From assembly GCF_002929275.1 (NCBI RefSeq), contig NZ_PJIK01000004.1:234504-298503 (forward strand): a DNA stretch of 64,000 bases, written 5' to 3'. The stretch is from Arthrobacter sp. ZGTC131. GTDB lineage: Bacteria > Actinomycetota > Actinomycetes > Actinomycetales > Micrococcaceae. A model generated the notes under the pieces. The model ran no database searches. It was given only the letters and a program-made list of their open reading frames with translations, and was not told the DNA's origin. The first letter of the stretch is position 1. The number at the start of each line of letters is the position of its first letter. A program made the translations under genes and the position numbers. Positions 8,662 to 16,778 of the stretch are shown piece after piece.

Positions 8662-8675
8662 TGAACATTCGGTAA
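8654..8675. promoter_or_regulatory. PaaR-like operator upstream of paaI-paaK
   Basis: TTACC and GGTAA arms face each other across the core TGAACATTCGG, just upstream of the paaI ribosome binding site. It matches in part the 22-bp palindrome recalled for PaaR-type TetR repressors (ACTnACCGnnCGnnCGGTnAGT), and shares ATGAACrTTCGGT with the site upstream of the tetR gene. Confidence 0.5.
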
Positions 8676-8697
8676 ATAAAGCTGGAGGCAATGACGC

Positions 8698-9159
8698 GTG
8701 GCTGAAACGACAATTCCCGGTGTAACCCACCAGATCCTGAAGGACGACTATGCCTCGGAATGGATGGGCATCGAAGTCCTCAAGCTGGACGACGGCCACG
8801 CGACCATCCGCATGACCCTGCGGCAGGAGATGCTCAACGGCTTCGGCATGGCCCACGGCGGAATGATCTTCGCCTTCGGCGATACCGCTTTCGCCCTCGC
8901 CTGCAACCCCGCCACCCCGCCACCCGGCGCGGCGGGGACCGAGTCGGACAGCATCACTGTTGCGTCCGGCGTCGACATCAACTTCCTCAAGCCGGCCTTC
9001 CAGGGGCAGGTGATCACCGCCGTCGCCGACCGCCGCTCAAGCGCTGGCCGCAGCGGCCTGTACGACATCCAAATCTTCGCCGCCGACCCCGGCACCCAAC
9101 TGCCGGGCGAGCTCATAGCCGAGTTCCGCGGGCGCAGCCGCACCATCCCCAAGAAGTAG
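8698..9159 (+). CDS. paaI: Hydroxyphenylacetyl-CoA thioesterase PaaI
   Basis: A 153-residue hotdog-fold thioesterase. Residues 40-75 contain QEMLNGFGMAHGGMIFAFGDTAFALACN, where the HGGMIFAFGD segment holds the catalytic Asp and acyl-CoA loop typical of PaaI. In phenylacetate degradation PaaI clears dead-end ring-hydroxylated CoA esters. It starts at GTG nine bases behind GGAGG and is followed after nine bases by paaK. A PaaR-like operator lies upstream, so induction by phenylacetyl-CoA is likely. Confidence 0.9.
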   Translation: MAETTIPGVTHQILKDDYASEWMGIEVLKLDDGHATIRMTLRQEMLNGFGMAHGGMIFAFGDTAFALACNPATPPPGAAGTESDSITVASGVDINFLKPAFQGQVITAVADRRSSAGRSGLYDIQIFAADPGTQLPGELIAEFRGRSRTIPKK

Positions 9160-9168
9160 GAACACATC

Positions 9169-10527
9169 ATGACCCTCCACGCCACTGATCCCAACGCCGC
9201 ATCCGCGCACACCACCGACGCCGTGCTGGACCCCGAGGAGACTATGTCCCGGGACGAGCTCGAGGCGCTCCAGCTCAGCCGCCTGCAGCACACCGTGGCC
9301 TACGCCTACGACCGCGTGCCGCTCTACAAGCGCAAGTTCGACGACGCCGGCATCCACCCGTCGGATCTCCGGGAACTGTCAGATTTGGGCAACTTCCCCT
9401 TCACCACCAAGGACGACCTGCGCAAGGAATACCCGTTCGGAATGTTCGCCGTGCCGCAGAGCGAAGTAGCCCGCGTGCACGCCAGCTCGGGCACCACGGG
9501 CCGGCCCACGGTGGTCGGCTACACCAAGAAGGACCTGGCCGACTGGGCCAAGCTCGTGGCCCGTTGCTTCCGCGCCTCCGGCGTCCGGCCCGGCATGAAG
9601 GTCCACAACGCCTACGGCTACGGCCTCTTCACCGGCGGCCTCGGCGCGCATGCCGGTGCCGAAGCGCTGGGCTGCACCGTGATTCCCATGTCCGGCGGCC
9701 AGACCGAGCGCCAGATTCAGCTGATCCAGGACTTCGAGCCGGACGTCATCCTTGCCACTCCCAGCTACCTGCTCACCATCGCCGACGCCATGGCGCACAT
9801 GGGCGTCGACCCCACCTCCACGTCGCTGAAGTACGCAGTGCTCGGCGCCGAGCCGTGGACGCAGGAAATGCGCCACGAGCTTGAGGTCACCATGAACATC
9901 AAGGCCTGCGACATCTACGGCCTGTCCGAGGTGATGGGCCCGGGCGTTGCCGGCGAATGCGTGGAAACACAGGACGGCAGCCACATCTGGGAGGACCACT
10001 TCCGCCCGGAAATCATCGATCCGTTCAACCCCGCACCGGGCAAGGAAAATGTCCTGGCCGACGGCGAGCACGGCGAACTCGTGTTCACCTCGCTCACCAA
10101 GGAAGCCCTGCCGATCATCCGCTACCGCACCAAGGACCTCACGCGCCTGCTCCCCGGCACCGCCCGCCCGGCCCACCGGCGGATGGGCCGCATCACCGGC
10201 CGCAGCGACGACATGATCATCCTCCGCGGCGTAAACCTCTTCCCGTCCCAGATCGAGGAAATCGCCCTCCGCATCCCCGAACTCAGCCCGCACTTCCAGC
10301 TGGTGCTCACGCGGCCCGAGGGCCAGCGGATGGACCAACTGACGGTGAAGATCGAACGCCGGGAATCCGTCCCGGCAGAGGCAACCACGACGGCGGCCCG
10401 CACCCTGCGCGAGCAGATCAAGATCCATGTGGGTTCTTCGTGCACGGTGGATGTGGTGGAGCCCGGGTCGCTTGAGCGTTCCAGCGGCAAGCTGCGCCGG
10501 ATCTACGACCTGCGCCCGAAGGGGTAG
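9169..10527 (+). CDS. paaK: Phenylacetate-CoA ligase
   Basis: A 452-residue AMP-forming ligase activating phenylacetate with ATP and CoA, the first step of the aerobic paa pathway. It has the phosphate loop SSGTTGRPTVVGYT, the adenine region YGLSEVMGPGVAGEC, an RYRTKDLT segment, and the C-terminal hinge GRSDDMIILRGVNLFPSQIEE with a terminal GKLRRIYDLR region carrying the catalytic Lys. The length matches bacterial PaaK (430-450). The ATG follows AGGAACACATC. paaI lies directly upstream and a TetR regulator directly downstream, so the substrate assignment is secure. Confidence 0.96.
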   Translation: MTLHATDPNAASAHTTDAVLDPEETMSRDELEALQLSRLQHTVAYAYDRVPLYKRKFDDAGIHPSDLRELSDLGNFPFTTKDDLRKEYPFGMFAVPQSEVARVHASSGTTGRPTVVGYTKKDLADWAKLVARCFRASGVRPGMKVHNAYGYGLFTGGLGAHAGAEALGCTVIPMSGGQTERQIQLIQDFEPDVILATPSYLLTIADAMAHMGVDPTSTSLKYAVLGAEPWTQEMRHELEVTMNIKACDIYGLSEVMGPGVAGECVETQDGSHIWEDHFRPEIIDPFNPAPGKENVLADGEHGELVFTSLTKEALPIIRYRTKDLTRLLPGTARPAHRRMGRITGRSDDMIILRGVNLFPSQIEEIALRIPELSPHFQLVLTRPEGQRMDQLTVKIERRESVPAEATTTAARTLREQIKIHVGSSCTVDVVEPGSLERSSGKLRRIYDLRPKG

Positions 10528-10612
10528 CCGGTGCCCTGCGCAGGCACGTCCGCGGCCGGTTTCCGCCAGCCACGGACGTGCCCGCGCGGCCTGACCGAAC
10601 CAGGAAGCGCAT

Positions 10613-10634
10613 GTTGACCGAACGTTCATGAGAA
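10613..10634. promoter_or_regulatory. PaaR-like operator upstream of tetR regulator
   Basis: Centred on GACCGAACGTTCATG, ten bases before the regulator start. It contains the palindromic core GAACGTTC and an intact ACCG half, and suggests autoregulation of the TetR gene. Confidence 0.5.
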
Positions 10635-10644
10635 AATAGCCGGT

Positions 10645-11262
10645 ATGCCCAGCACAGCAGCAAGTACAGCAGCCCCCACCAAGCGCGGCCGCCCCGGATA
10701 CGACCAGCAATCGGTGCTGCTGATCGCCGTCGACGTCTTCAACCGCCACGGCTACGATGCCACCTCAATGGGTATCCTCGCCGAGAACCTGGGCATCTCA
10801 AAATCGGCCATCTACCACCACGTGCCGTCCAAGGGCGATCTCCTAAAGCTGGCCCTGGACCATGCACTGGGCGGTCTCGAGGCCATTCTTGACCAGCCGG
10901 GGGCCACGTCCGGGGCCGCCGACGCGCGGCTGGAGTTCGTGCTGCGCCAGACCATCGCCGTGCTGGTGGAGCGGCTGCCGTTCGTCACGCTGCTGCTGCG
11001 GCTCCGCGGAAATACGGACATCGAACGCGATGCAATGGAGCGCCGGCGGTCCTTCGACCACAAGGTGGCAGGGCTGATTTCCGCTGCCCGGGACGAGGGA
11101 TCGCTCCGCCAGGACATTGACCCGCGCACCGTCACCCGGCTTCTGTTCGGCACCATCAACTCGATCGTGGAATGGTACAAGCCGGGCGGCTCGCTCTCAC
11201 CGGAAAAGCTCGCAGACGACGTCATCACCATCGCGTTCGACGGCCTCCACGCGCAGCCCTGA
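10645..11262 (+). CDS. paaR: TetR/AcrR family regulator, probable PaaR
   Basis: A 205-residue regulator. The N-terminal TetR helix-turn-helix (about residues 20-65) reads YDATSMGILAENLGISKSAIYHHVPSKGDLL, and the rest is a helical ligand domain. It sits just downstream of paaK, and related operators occur before paaI, itself, paaZ and the thiolase operon in this window. It is therefore most likely the phenylacetyl-CoA-responsive repressor of the paa regulon. No Shine-Dalgarno is visible; GAAAAT seven bases upstream of the ATG could be the -10 of a leaderless promoter. Family assignment is firm, effector assignment is inference. Confidence 0.85.
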   Translation: MPSTAASTAAPTKRGRPGYDQQSVLLIAVDVFNRHGYDATSMGILAENLGISKSAIYHHVPSKGDLLKLALDHALGGLEAILDQPGATSGAADARLEFVLRQTIAVLVERLPFVTLLLRLRGNTDIERDAMERRRSFDHKVAGLISAARDEGSLRQDIDPRTVTRLLFGTINSIVEWYKPGGSLSPEKLADDVITIAFDGLHAQP

Positions 11263-11406
11263 CCGTCCGGCCGCCGCTCCATTTGGCGCTGCGGGCCGGC
11301 CTGCTCAGGGCCTGCTCCGGGCCGCGACAGCTCTCGGAACATGTGGCCGTCGAAGGCCATCAATTAGGCGTTGACGCCGGCTCGCTGCCGCGCCCACGCT
11401 AAGTGC

Positions 11407-12249
11407 ATGGCTACGAAAGTATCCGAACTCCTGCTCGGCGCATTCCCTGATCTCCGCTACGAACCCACCGCCAAAAGGGTCCGCGCCAGCCTCGACGGAA
11501 GTCCCGTCGTCGACACCCAGCGGGCGCGCCTGGTGTGGGAGCCGAAGCGGGTCACCCCGGTGTATGCCGTCCCGGAGGAGGACCTGCTGGCCAGGCTTCA
11601 GCCAGCGGTCCACGATGGGAGAGGCGACGGCCAGGGAACGGACGAGTTCCCCATTCGCATTAGACAGGACGCTCCGTCAGGGTTCGATCCGAGGACCGGC
11701 TTCCGGCGGCACACCACCCCGGGCGAAGAGCTGGACGTCGTGGCCGCGGCCTTCACCGCACCGCATGCCGCGTTCCGCCCGTCTGATCCGGACCTGGCGG
11801 GCTACGTGATCCTGGATTTCGGGGTGTTCGATTGGCTTGAGGATCACGAGGAAATCATCGGCCACCCCCGCGATCCTTTCCACCGCGTGGACGTCCGGAA
11901 CACGCTGAAGCGCGTGGAGGTGACGCTCGACGGCGTGAAGCTCGCCGACACCGTGGGGGCGCAGCTGCTGTACGAAACACTACTTCCGGTCCGCTACTAC
12001 ATCCCGCCCGCTGACGTCCGGCTGGACCTGCTGGAAACCAGCCTGCACCGGACCGTCTGCCCCTACAAGGGTGAGGCGAAGTACTGGAGCTACCCGGAAT
12101 CGGCCCGCGGCAAGAACATCGCGTGGGCCTACGACTCCCGGTATGTGGACGCCCGGCAGATCCACGGGTTGATCTGTTTCTTCAACGAGCGCGCGGACAT
12201 CGCCGTGGACGGCGAACCGCAGGGGCACCCGGTCACGCCCTGGTCCTGA
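11407..12249 (+). CDS. Protein with two DUF427 domains
   Basis: A 280-residue cytoplasmic protein with two DUF427 units. The first (about 15-125) contains VRASLDGSPVVDTQRARLVWEP. The second (about 165-275) contains VEVTLDGVKLADTVGAQLLYET, LHRTVCPYKGEAKYWSY and AWAYDSRYVDARQIHGLICF. The second unit is the better conserved, with the usual CPYKG and W-Y motifs. DUF427 proteins have no established biochemical role. The ATG at 11407 is preferred over an in-frame start 36 bases upstream because homology begins there; CACGCT lies six bases upstream and could be a leaderless -10. Confidence 0.85.
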   Translation: MATKVSELLLGAFPDLRYEPTAKRVRASLDGSPVVDTQRARLVWEPKRVTPVYAVPEEDLLARLQPAVHDGRGDGQGTDEFPIRIRQDAPSGFDPRTGFRRHTTPGEELDVVAAAFTAPHAAFRPSDPDLAGYVILDFGVFDWLEDHEEIIGHPRDPFHRVDVRNTLKRVEVTLDGVKLADTVGAQLLYETLLPVRYYIPPADVRLDLLETSLHRTVCPYKGEAKYWSYPESARGKNIAWAYDSRYVDARQIHGLICFFNERADIAVDGEPQGHPVTPWS

Positions 12250-12296
12250 TCCCCGCGGCCCCGGCATCAGATTCAACCGTGCCGCCAAAAGCGGAA

Positions 12297-12382
12297 CCCT
12301 CTTTCACATCCCGCCGCCGTGGTCCTGACCCTCTTTCACATCCCGCCGCCGTGGTCCTGACCCTCTTTCACATCCCGCCGCC
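12297..12382. repeat. 32-bp tandem repeat, 2.7 copies
   Basis: Identical units begin at 12297, 12329 and 12361; the last is cut at 22 bases. Each unit opens with CCCTCTTTCACATCCCG. The array lies between the convergent DUF427 and VOC genes, directly beside the hairpin at 12391. Units carry no open frame of note. Confidence 0.95.
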
Positions 12383-12390
12383 CAAAACCA

Positions 12391-12420
12391 AACCCTCCCT
12401 CACATTGGTGAGGAAGGGTT
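12391..12420. terminator. Hairpin between convergent genes
   Basis: A 13-bp stem (AACCCTCCCTCAC with GTGAGGAAGGGTT, one mismatch) closes a four-base loop. It is placed to terminate the DUF427 gene on the plus strand or the VOC gene on the minus strand. There is no long T-run on either side. Confidence 0.6.
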
Positions 12421-12439
12421 CGGTTGACGGCGCTGGAGA

Positions 12440-12847
12440 TCAGAGCTGGTATTCAGCCTGCGTGCCGAGCCTCTCGTGGACGCACAGAATGTTGTTCTCG
12501 GTGTCCATGAACCACGCGCACTTCTCGGCGTCGGTTGTACAGATGTGGTTCTCCGTCTTGAGATCCGGGCGGTCATAGTCCTGGAACCGAACGCCCCTGG
12601 ACTCCATGTCCTGGACGGTCCGCTCGATGTCGCTGACCTCGAAACTCAATGTGGTGTGCTCGGAGTGCCTGCCGTCCCTGACAGGCATCAGCTGCAGCAT
12701 GGGGCCGCCTTCACTGCCGAACAATTCGCTTCCGTCGTCCGCCACGCCGCGATGAGGGAGCCCAAGTGTTTCCGCGTAGAAACGACGTGCGCGCTCTTTG
12801 TCATCCACGGGCAGGACGGTTGTGGCTGTATTTAGTACTAGGGTCAT
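12440..12847 (-). CDS. VOC/glyoxalase-like superfamily protein
   Basis: A 135-residue protein with two beta-alpha-beta-beta-beta half-domains: VLPVDDKERARRFYAETLGL at the start, HTTLSFEVSDIERTVQDMESRGV in the middle, and AWFMDTENNILCV near the end. The C-terminal WFMDTENN matches the DPDGN-like metal-ligand end of VOC proteins. The family includes lyases, dioxygenases and antibiotic-binding proteins; nothing here selects one. The ATG at 12847 follows a near-perfect AGGAGG eight bases upstream. It is convergent with the DUF427 gene and downstream of paaZ on the same strand, but 83 bp away. Confidence 0.85.
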   Translation of the reverse strand: MTLVLNTATTVLPVDDKERARRFYAETLGLPHRGVADDGSELFGSEGGPMLQLMPVRDGRHSEHTTLSFEVSDIERTVQDMESRGVRFQDYDRPDLKTENHICTTDAEKCAWFMDTENNILCVHERLGTQAEYQL

Positions 12848-12930
12848 TTCGCCACCTCCTACGGAGCACATTTTACGCCCGGCAGCCCGCGAAGGATCAG
12901 GCCAAATTTGCTCCTCCTGCTCCCCTGCGC

Positions 12931-15042
12931 CTACTTTTCGACGAGGGTCAGGACGTCGTAGGTGGCCACGATCTCGTCGTTCTGGTTGGTCAGGACGGCA
13001 TCCCAGGCCACCTCGCCGTACTCGTCCGTCTCGCGCGGCGTGATCTTCTTGGCCGTGAGCGTGACGCGGATGGAGTCACCTGCCGCCACGGGGGTGATGA
13101 AGCGCAGGTTCTCCAGCCCGTAATTGGCCAGGACGGGGCCCGGAGCCGGCTCCACGAACAGCCCCGCACCCCAGGCCAGCAGCAGGTAGCCGTGGGCCAC
13201 GATGCCGGGGAAGAACGGGTTGGCTTCGGCGGCTTCCTGGTTGGTGTGGGCGTAAAAGGTGTCGCCGGTGGAGTTGGCGAACGCGGTGATGTCCTCCAGT
13301 GTGACCCGGCGCAGCTCGGAGCGGACGGCGTCGCCGATGTGCAGCGTCTCCAGTGACTTCCGGAACGGGTGGGTGCCCTCCGTGTCAACGGTGAAGTTGC
13401 GGTCGGCGCCGGCGTGCCAGACGCCCGTGACGGCGGTCAGCATGTTGGGCGAACCCTGGATCGCCGTGCGCTGCATGTGGTGCATCACCGAGCGGATGCC
13501 GCCCAGCTCTTCGCCGCCGCCGGCCCGTCCGGGTCCGCCGTGGACCAGGTGCGGCACCGGGGAGCCGTGGCCGGTGGAGCTGCGGGCGTCCTCACGGTTG
13601 AGCATCAGCACGCGGCCGTGGTGGGCCGCGATGCCGGTGACGAGTTCGCGGGCGACGTCCGGATCGTTGGTGCAGACCGAGGCGACCAGCGAGCCGCCGC
13701 CACGGGCGGCGAGCCGGACGGCGTCGGGAATGTCCTTGTACCCGATCACCGAGGACACCGGGCCGAACGCCTCCAGCGAGTGGACCTGCTCGGCCTCCGC
13801 GTCCGCCCAGCTGAGGACCACCGGGGACATGAAGGCGCCGCCGTCGACGACGCCTGTTGCGCCGTCCGCGCTGGTGACCGACGGCGAATCCAGGGTTCCG
13901 TACGCAAGCTCGCCGCCGGCGTCGAGCATGGACTGCACGGCGGCGCGGACGTCGGCGAGCTGCTCCAGCGAGGCGAGTGCGCCCATGGTGACGCCTTCGG
14001 CACGCGGATCGCCGAGCACTACGCGCTGCTCAACACGGGCCCCGATGGCGGAGATCACTGCGGGCACCAGGTCCTGTGGCACGATGGCGCGGCGGATCGA
14101 GGTGCATTTCTGGCCCGCCTTGACGGTCATCTCGGTGACGACCGACTTGATGAAGGCATCGAACTCGGGCGTGCCTTCGACGGCATCCGGGCCGAGGATG
14201 GCGGCGTTGAGTGAGTCGGTCTCGGACGTGAAGCGGACGCCGCCCTGGAGCACGTTGGGGTGCGACTTAAGCGACTGCGCGGTGGACGCCGAGCCCGTGA
14301 ACGCCACGAGGTCGCGGTAATCCAGCACGTCCAGGAGACCGCGGACCGAGCCGGAGATGAGCTGCAGCGAACCCTTGGGCAGGATGTTGGACTCGATGAT
14401 GGCCTTCACCACGGCCGCGGCGACGTAGCCGGTGGGCGTGGCGGGCTTGACGATGGTGGGGACTCCGGCGATGAACGCGGGCGCGAGCTTTTCCAGCATG
14501 CCCCAGACCGGGAAGTTGAAGGCGTTGATCTGCACGGCGACGCCCGGGATGCGGGTGTAGATGTGCTCGCCGGCGAACGAGCCGTCCTTGGACAGCACCT
14601 CCATGGGCCCGTCCACCACAACCTGCGAGTTGGGGAGCTCGCGCCGGCCCTTGGAGCCGAAGGTGAACAGCACGCCGATGCCGCCGTCGATGTCGATCAT
14701 CGAGTCGATCTTGGTGGCGCCGGTCTGCGCGGAGAACGCGTAGAAGTGTTCGCGGCGGGCGTTCAGGTACTGCGCCAGCTCCTTGAGCTTGAGGGCGCGC
14801 TGGTGGAATGTGAGCTTGCCCAGTTCCGTCTGGCCGATGGTGCGGCCGTAATCCACGACGGCGGCCAGGTCCAGGCCGTCGCTGCTCACTTTCGCGAGGA
14901 TCTCCCCGGTGCTCGCATCACGCACGGGTACGGCGGAAGCCGTCGAACCGGCGTCGGGCGTCCACCAGGAGTCCTGCACAAAGCTGGGCACGGTCTCAAC
15001 AGTGTCCAGGGAGGGCTTGGGAGCGGTAGCGGTTGTGGTCAT
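12931..15042 (-). CDS. paaZ: Oxepin-CoA hydrolase / semialdehyde dehydrogenase PaaZ
   Basis: A 703-residue bifunctional phenylacetate enzyme. Residues 1-530 are an aldehyde dehydrogenase with the catalytic cysteine in VKAGQKCTSIRRA and an INAFNFPVWGMLEK cofactor region. It oxidises 3-oxo-5,6-dehydrosuberyl-CoA semialdehyde. Residues 550-700 are a MaoC hotdog hydratase (FANSTGDTFYAHT, FFPGIVAHGYLLL) that opens the oxepin-CoA ring. The ATG at 15042 is preferred because AAGGAC lies upstream and homology begins there; the frame is open for 210 further codons upstream but overlaps the divergent gene. A PaaR-like operator lies in the divergent promoter region. Confidence 0.95.
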   Translation of the reverse strand: MTTTATAPKPSLDTVETVPSFVQDSWWTPDAGSTASAVPVRDASTGEILAKVSSDGLDLAAVVDYGRTIGQTELGKLTFHQRALKLKELAQYLNARREHFYAFSAQTGATKIDSMIDIDGGIGVLFTFGSKGRRELPNSQVVVDGPMEVLSKDGSFAGEHIYTRIPGVAVQINAFNFPVWGMLEKLAPAFIAGVPTIVKPATPTGYVAAAVVKAIIESNILPKGSLQLISGSVRGLLDVLDYRDLVAFTGSASTAQSLKSHPNVLQGGVRFTSETDSLNAAILGPDAVEGTPEFDAFIKSVVTEMTVKAGQKCTSIRRAIVPQDLVPAVISAIGARVEQRVVLGDPRAEGVTMGALASLEQLADVRAAVQSMLDAGGELAYGTLDSPSVTSADGATGVVDGGAFMSPVVLSWADAEAEQVHSLEAFGPVSSVIGYKDIPDAVRLAARGGGSLVASVCTNDPDVARELVTGIAAHHGRVLMLNREDARSSTGHGSPVPHLVHGGPGRAGGGEELGGIRSVMHHMQRTAIQGSPNMLTAVTGVWHAGADRNFTVDTEGTHPFRKSLETLHIGDAVRSELRRVTLEDITAFANSTGDTFYAHTNQEAAEANPFFPGIVAHGYLLLAWGAGLFVEPAPGPVLANYGLENLRFITPVAAGDSIRVTLTAKKITPRETDEYGEVAWDAVLTNQNDEIVATYDVLTLVEK

Positions 15043-15108
15043 CGTTGACGGGTCCTTCCAACGCGGAACAAAGAAATCCGGGCGATCCGGCAAACCGGCC
15101 AGCGCATT

Positions 15109-15130
15109 ACTGACCGTCCGTTCGGTAATA
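15109..15130. promoter_or_regulatory. PaaR-like operator between paaZ and thioesterase gene
   Basis: ACTGACCGTCCG followed by TTCGGTAATA fits ACTnACCGnnCGnnCGGTnA almost completely and is the best of the four sites. It lies 67 bases upstream of paaZ and about 95 bases upstream of the divergent thioesterase gene, so it could control both. Confidence 0.65.
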
Positions 15131-15226
15131 TGTCTACAGTACATGAATGTGTCCTGCTGCACACTAGGAGCGGAGCACACCGGCCGGGCCACCTGCCGCG
15201 TTCCCACACTGTTCTGAGGAGACCCT

Positions 15227-15664
15227 ATGACGCCCGAGTCCCGCGAAGCCGAGCTGAAAACCAAACAACCTGAGCTGTGGAAGATCACCCTGGGTGAACT
15301 CGACGAGAAGATGGGCGTGAAGATTCTCGAGGAATCCGTCGAGCGCGTCGTGGCCACCATGCCCGTGGAAGGGAACCGGCAGTCCTTCGGCCTGCTGCAC
15401 GGCGGCGCCTCCCTGGCCGTGGGCGAGGCCGTGGGGTCATGGGCGGCGGTGATCCATGCGAGCACGCTGGGCAAGACGGCCGTAGGCGTTGACGTCTCGG
15501 CCACGCACCACCGGTCCGCGCGCAGCGGCCTCATCACCATCACGGCAACCCCCATCCACCTGGGCGGGACGCTCACCACCCACGAGGTGCTGATCACCAA
15601 CGACGCCGGCCAGCGGCTGTGTACGCTGCGGATCACCAACCTGCTGCTGGGCCGGAAGGACTGA
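15227..15664 (+). CDS. PaaI-type hotdog thioesterase
   Basis: A 145-residue hotdog thioesterase. It carries FGLLHGGASLAVGEAVGSWAA, where the HGG loop and the following Glu match the 1,4-dihydroxy-2-naphthoyl-CoA hydrolase/PaaI branch, then GVDVSATHHRSARSGLITITA and a terminal RLCTLRITNLLL strand. It is divergent from paaZ and shares its operator region, which favours a role with phenylacetate CoA esters. The sequence branch is also close to the menaquinone thioesterase MenI, so an MK role (menB, menE and menA lie 24 kb away) remains possible. Confidence 0.8.
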   Translation: MTPESREAELKTKQPELWKITLGELDEKMGVKILEESVERVVATMPVEGNRQSFGLLHGGASLAVGEAVGSWAAVIHASTLGKTAVGVDVSATHHRSARSGLITITATPIHLGGTLTTHEVLITNDAGQRLCTLRITNLLLGRKD

Positions 15665-15742
15665 ACCGCCACGGTTCTTTGGTTCGCGGCATAGCTGATT
15701 CGCGGGTTTCCGTGCTTCGAGCGGTTCCGCGACTCACCCGGT

Positions 15743-15748
15743 TAGGCT
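15743..15748 (+). promoter_or_regulatory. -10 hexamer of predicted leaderless promoter, permease gene
   Basis: TAGGCT ends six bases before the GTG at 15755; no ribosome binding site lies between. Confidence 0.5.
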
Positions 15749-15754
15749 GAACGC

Positions 15755-16504
15755 GTGACTGAGTTTGGCGACCTGGCACCGACCCTGTCCGCGGTTGGCC
15801 TCCTGATGGCCGTGTCGGCCGCCGTCCTCATGGGTTCCCGGGTGCCGCATCCCGCCGCACCCGCGTTGGCGATCCTCCGCGGAGCGGCGCAGCTCGCCGC
15901 TGTCAGCCTGATCCTGGGAGCAGTAATCGCCAGCGCAGGCTGGGTGGCGGTGGCGCTGGCGGTCATGTTCGCGGTGGCCGCCATGACCGCCGCCCGCCGC
16001 CTGGGCTGGGGCTGGTGGCATCTGGCGATGGTTGCCGGTTCAATGGCTGCAGGCGTCGCGGTTTCCCTGGTCATCGTTTTCGCCACAGGTGCAATCGACT
16101 TCACGCCGCGCTATGCCCTAGCGTTGGGCGGCATCGTGATCGGAAATTCCATGGCCATCGCGGCGCTGGCCGGGCGCAGGTTCAACGAGGCAGTTACCGA
16201 GCGGTGGGACGAAGTGGAAGGATGGCTGGCCCTGGGCGCCTCTCCCCGGCTAGCCACCCGCGACATGGCCCGCCGCGCCGTTTACTCGGCACTCATACCG
16301 TCGATTGACCAGACCAAAACCACGGGGCTGGTCACGCTGCCTGGGGCGTTCGTCGGTGCCATCTTCGGTGGCCTCTCGCCGCTCGAAGCGGGGCGTTTCC
16401 AGATCGTGGTGCTGGCCTCCATCATGGCCGCCGGCTCAGTGACCGCCATGCTGCTCATCCGCCTGCTTGCTCCGGTCCGCGTGAGGCCTGCACGGCTGTT
16501 GTGA
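15755..16504 (+). CDS. FetB/UPF0014-type ABC transporter permease
   Basis: A 249-residue inner membrane protein with about six to seven spans. The cytoplasmic loop RFNEAVTERWDEVEGWLALGASPR and the following IPSIDQTKTTGLVTLPGAFVGAIFGG region are typical of the UPF0014 family (FetB of the E. coli FetAB iron exporter). FetB normally works with the ATPase FetA. No ATPase gene is adjacent here, so the partner must be elsewhere. The GTG start is six bases behind TAGGCT, suggesting a leaderless message. Export of iron is known for E. coli only and is inferred here. Confidence 0.8.
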   Translation: MTEFGDLAPTLSAVGLLMAVSAAVLMGSRVPHPAAPALAILRGAAQLAAVSLILGAVIASAGWVAVALAVMFAVAAMTAARRLGWGWWHLAMVAGSMAAGVAVSLVIVFATGAIDFTPRYALALGGIVIGNSMAIAALAGRRFNEAVTERWDEVEGWLALGASPRLATRDMARRAVYSALIPSIDQTKTTGLVTLPGAFVGAIFGGLSPLEAGRFQIVVLASIMAAGSVTAMLLIRLLAPVRVRPARLL

Positions 16505-16778
16505 GGCCACGCTCCCCCGCCCGTTCGAGGACCGACTCCGGCGAAAACACCCCCGGCGCGGGTTTTTGTGAGGCTCCTCGGACCGTTGACTTTTGCCCCG
16601 GACTCTCTATACGCTGGCTCATCCGGATGGATGCCAGGCGGTGGCCTGCCCTGCATTCGGCCGCGTCTTCAACTACAGCCGCCGCGCGGATCACGATCCG
16701 GACGGAGGCCACTCCCGGACGGCGGCCAGCGACGGTGCTGCGCCGAAGTCCGCATTGTCCGCGTCATCGCAGGTGATC

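Noticed and set aside
15043-15672. N-terminal extension of paaZ by about 210 codons
   Set aside because: It would overlap the divergent thioesterase gene and the operator, and PaaZ homology with a ribosome site begins at 15042.
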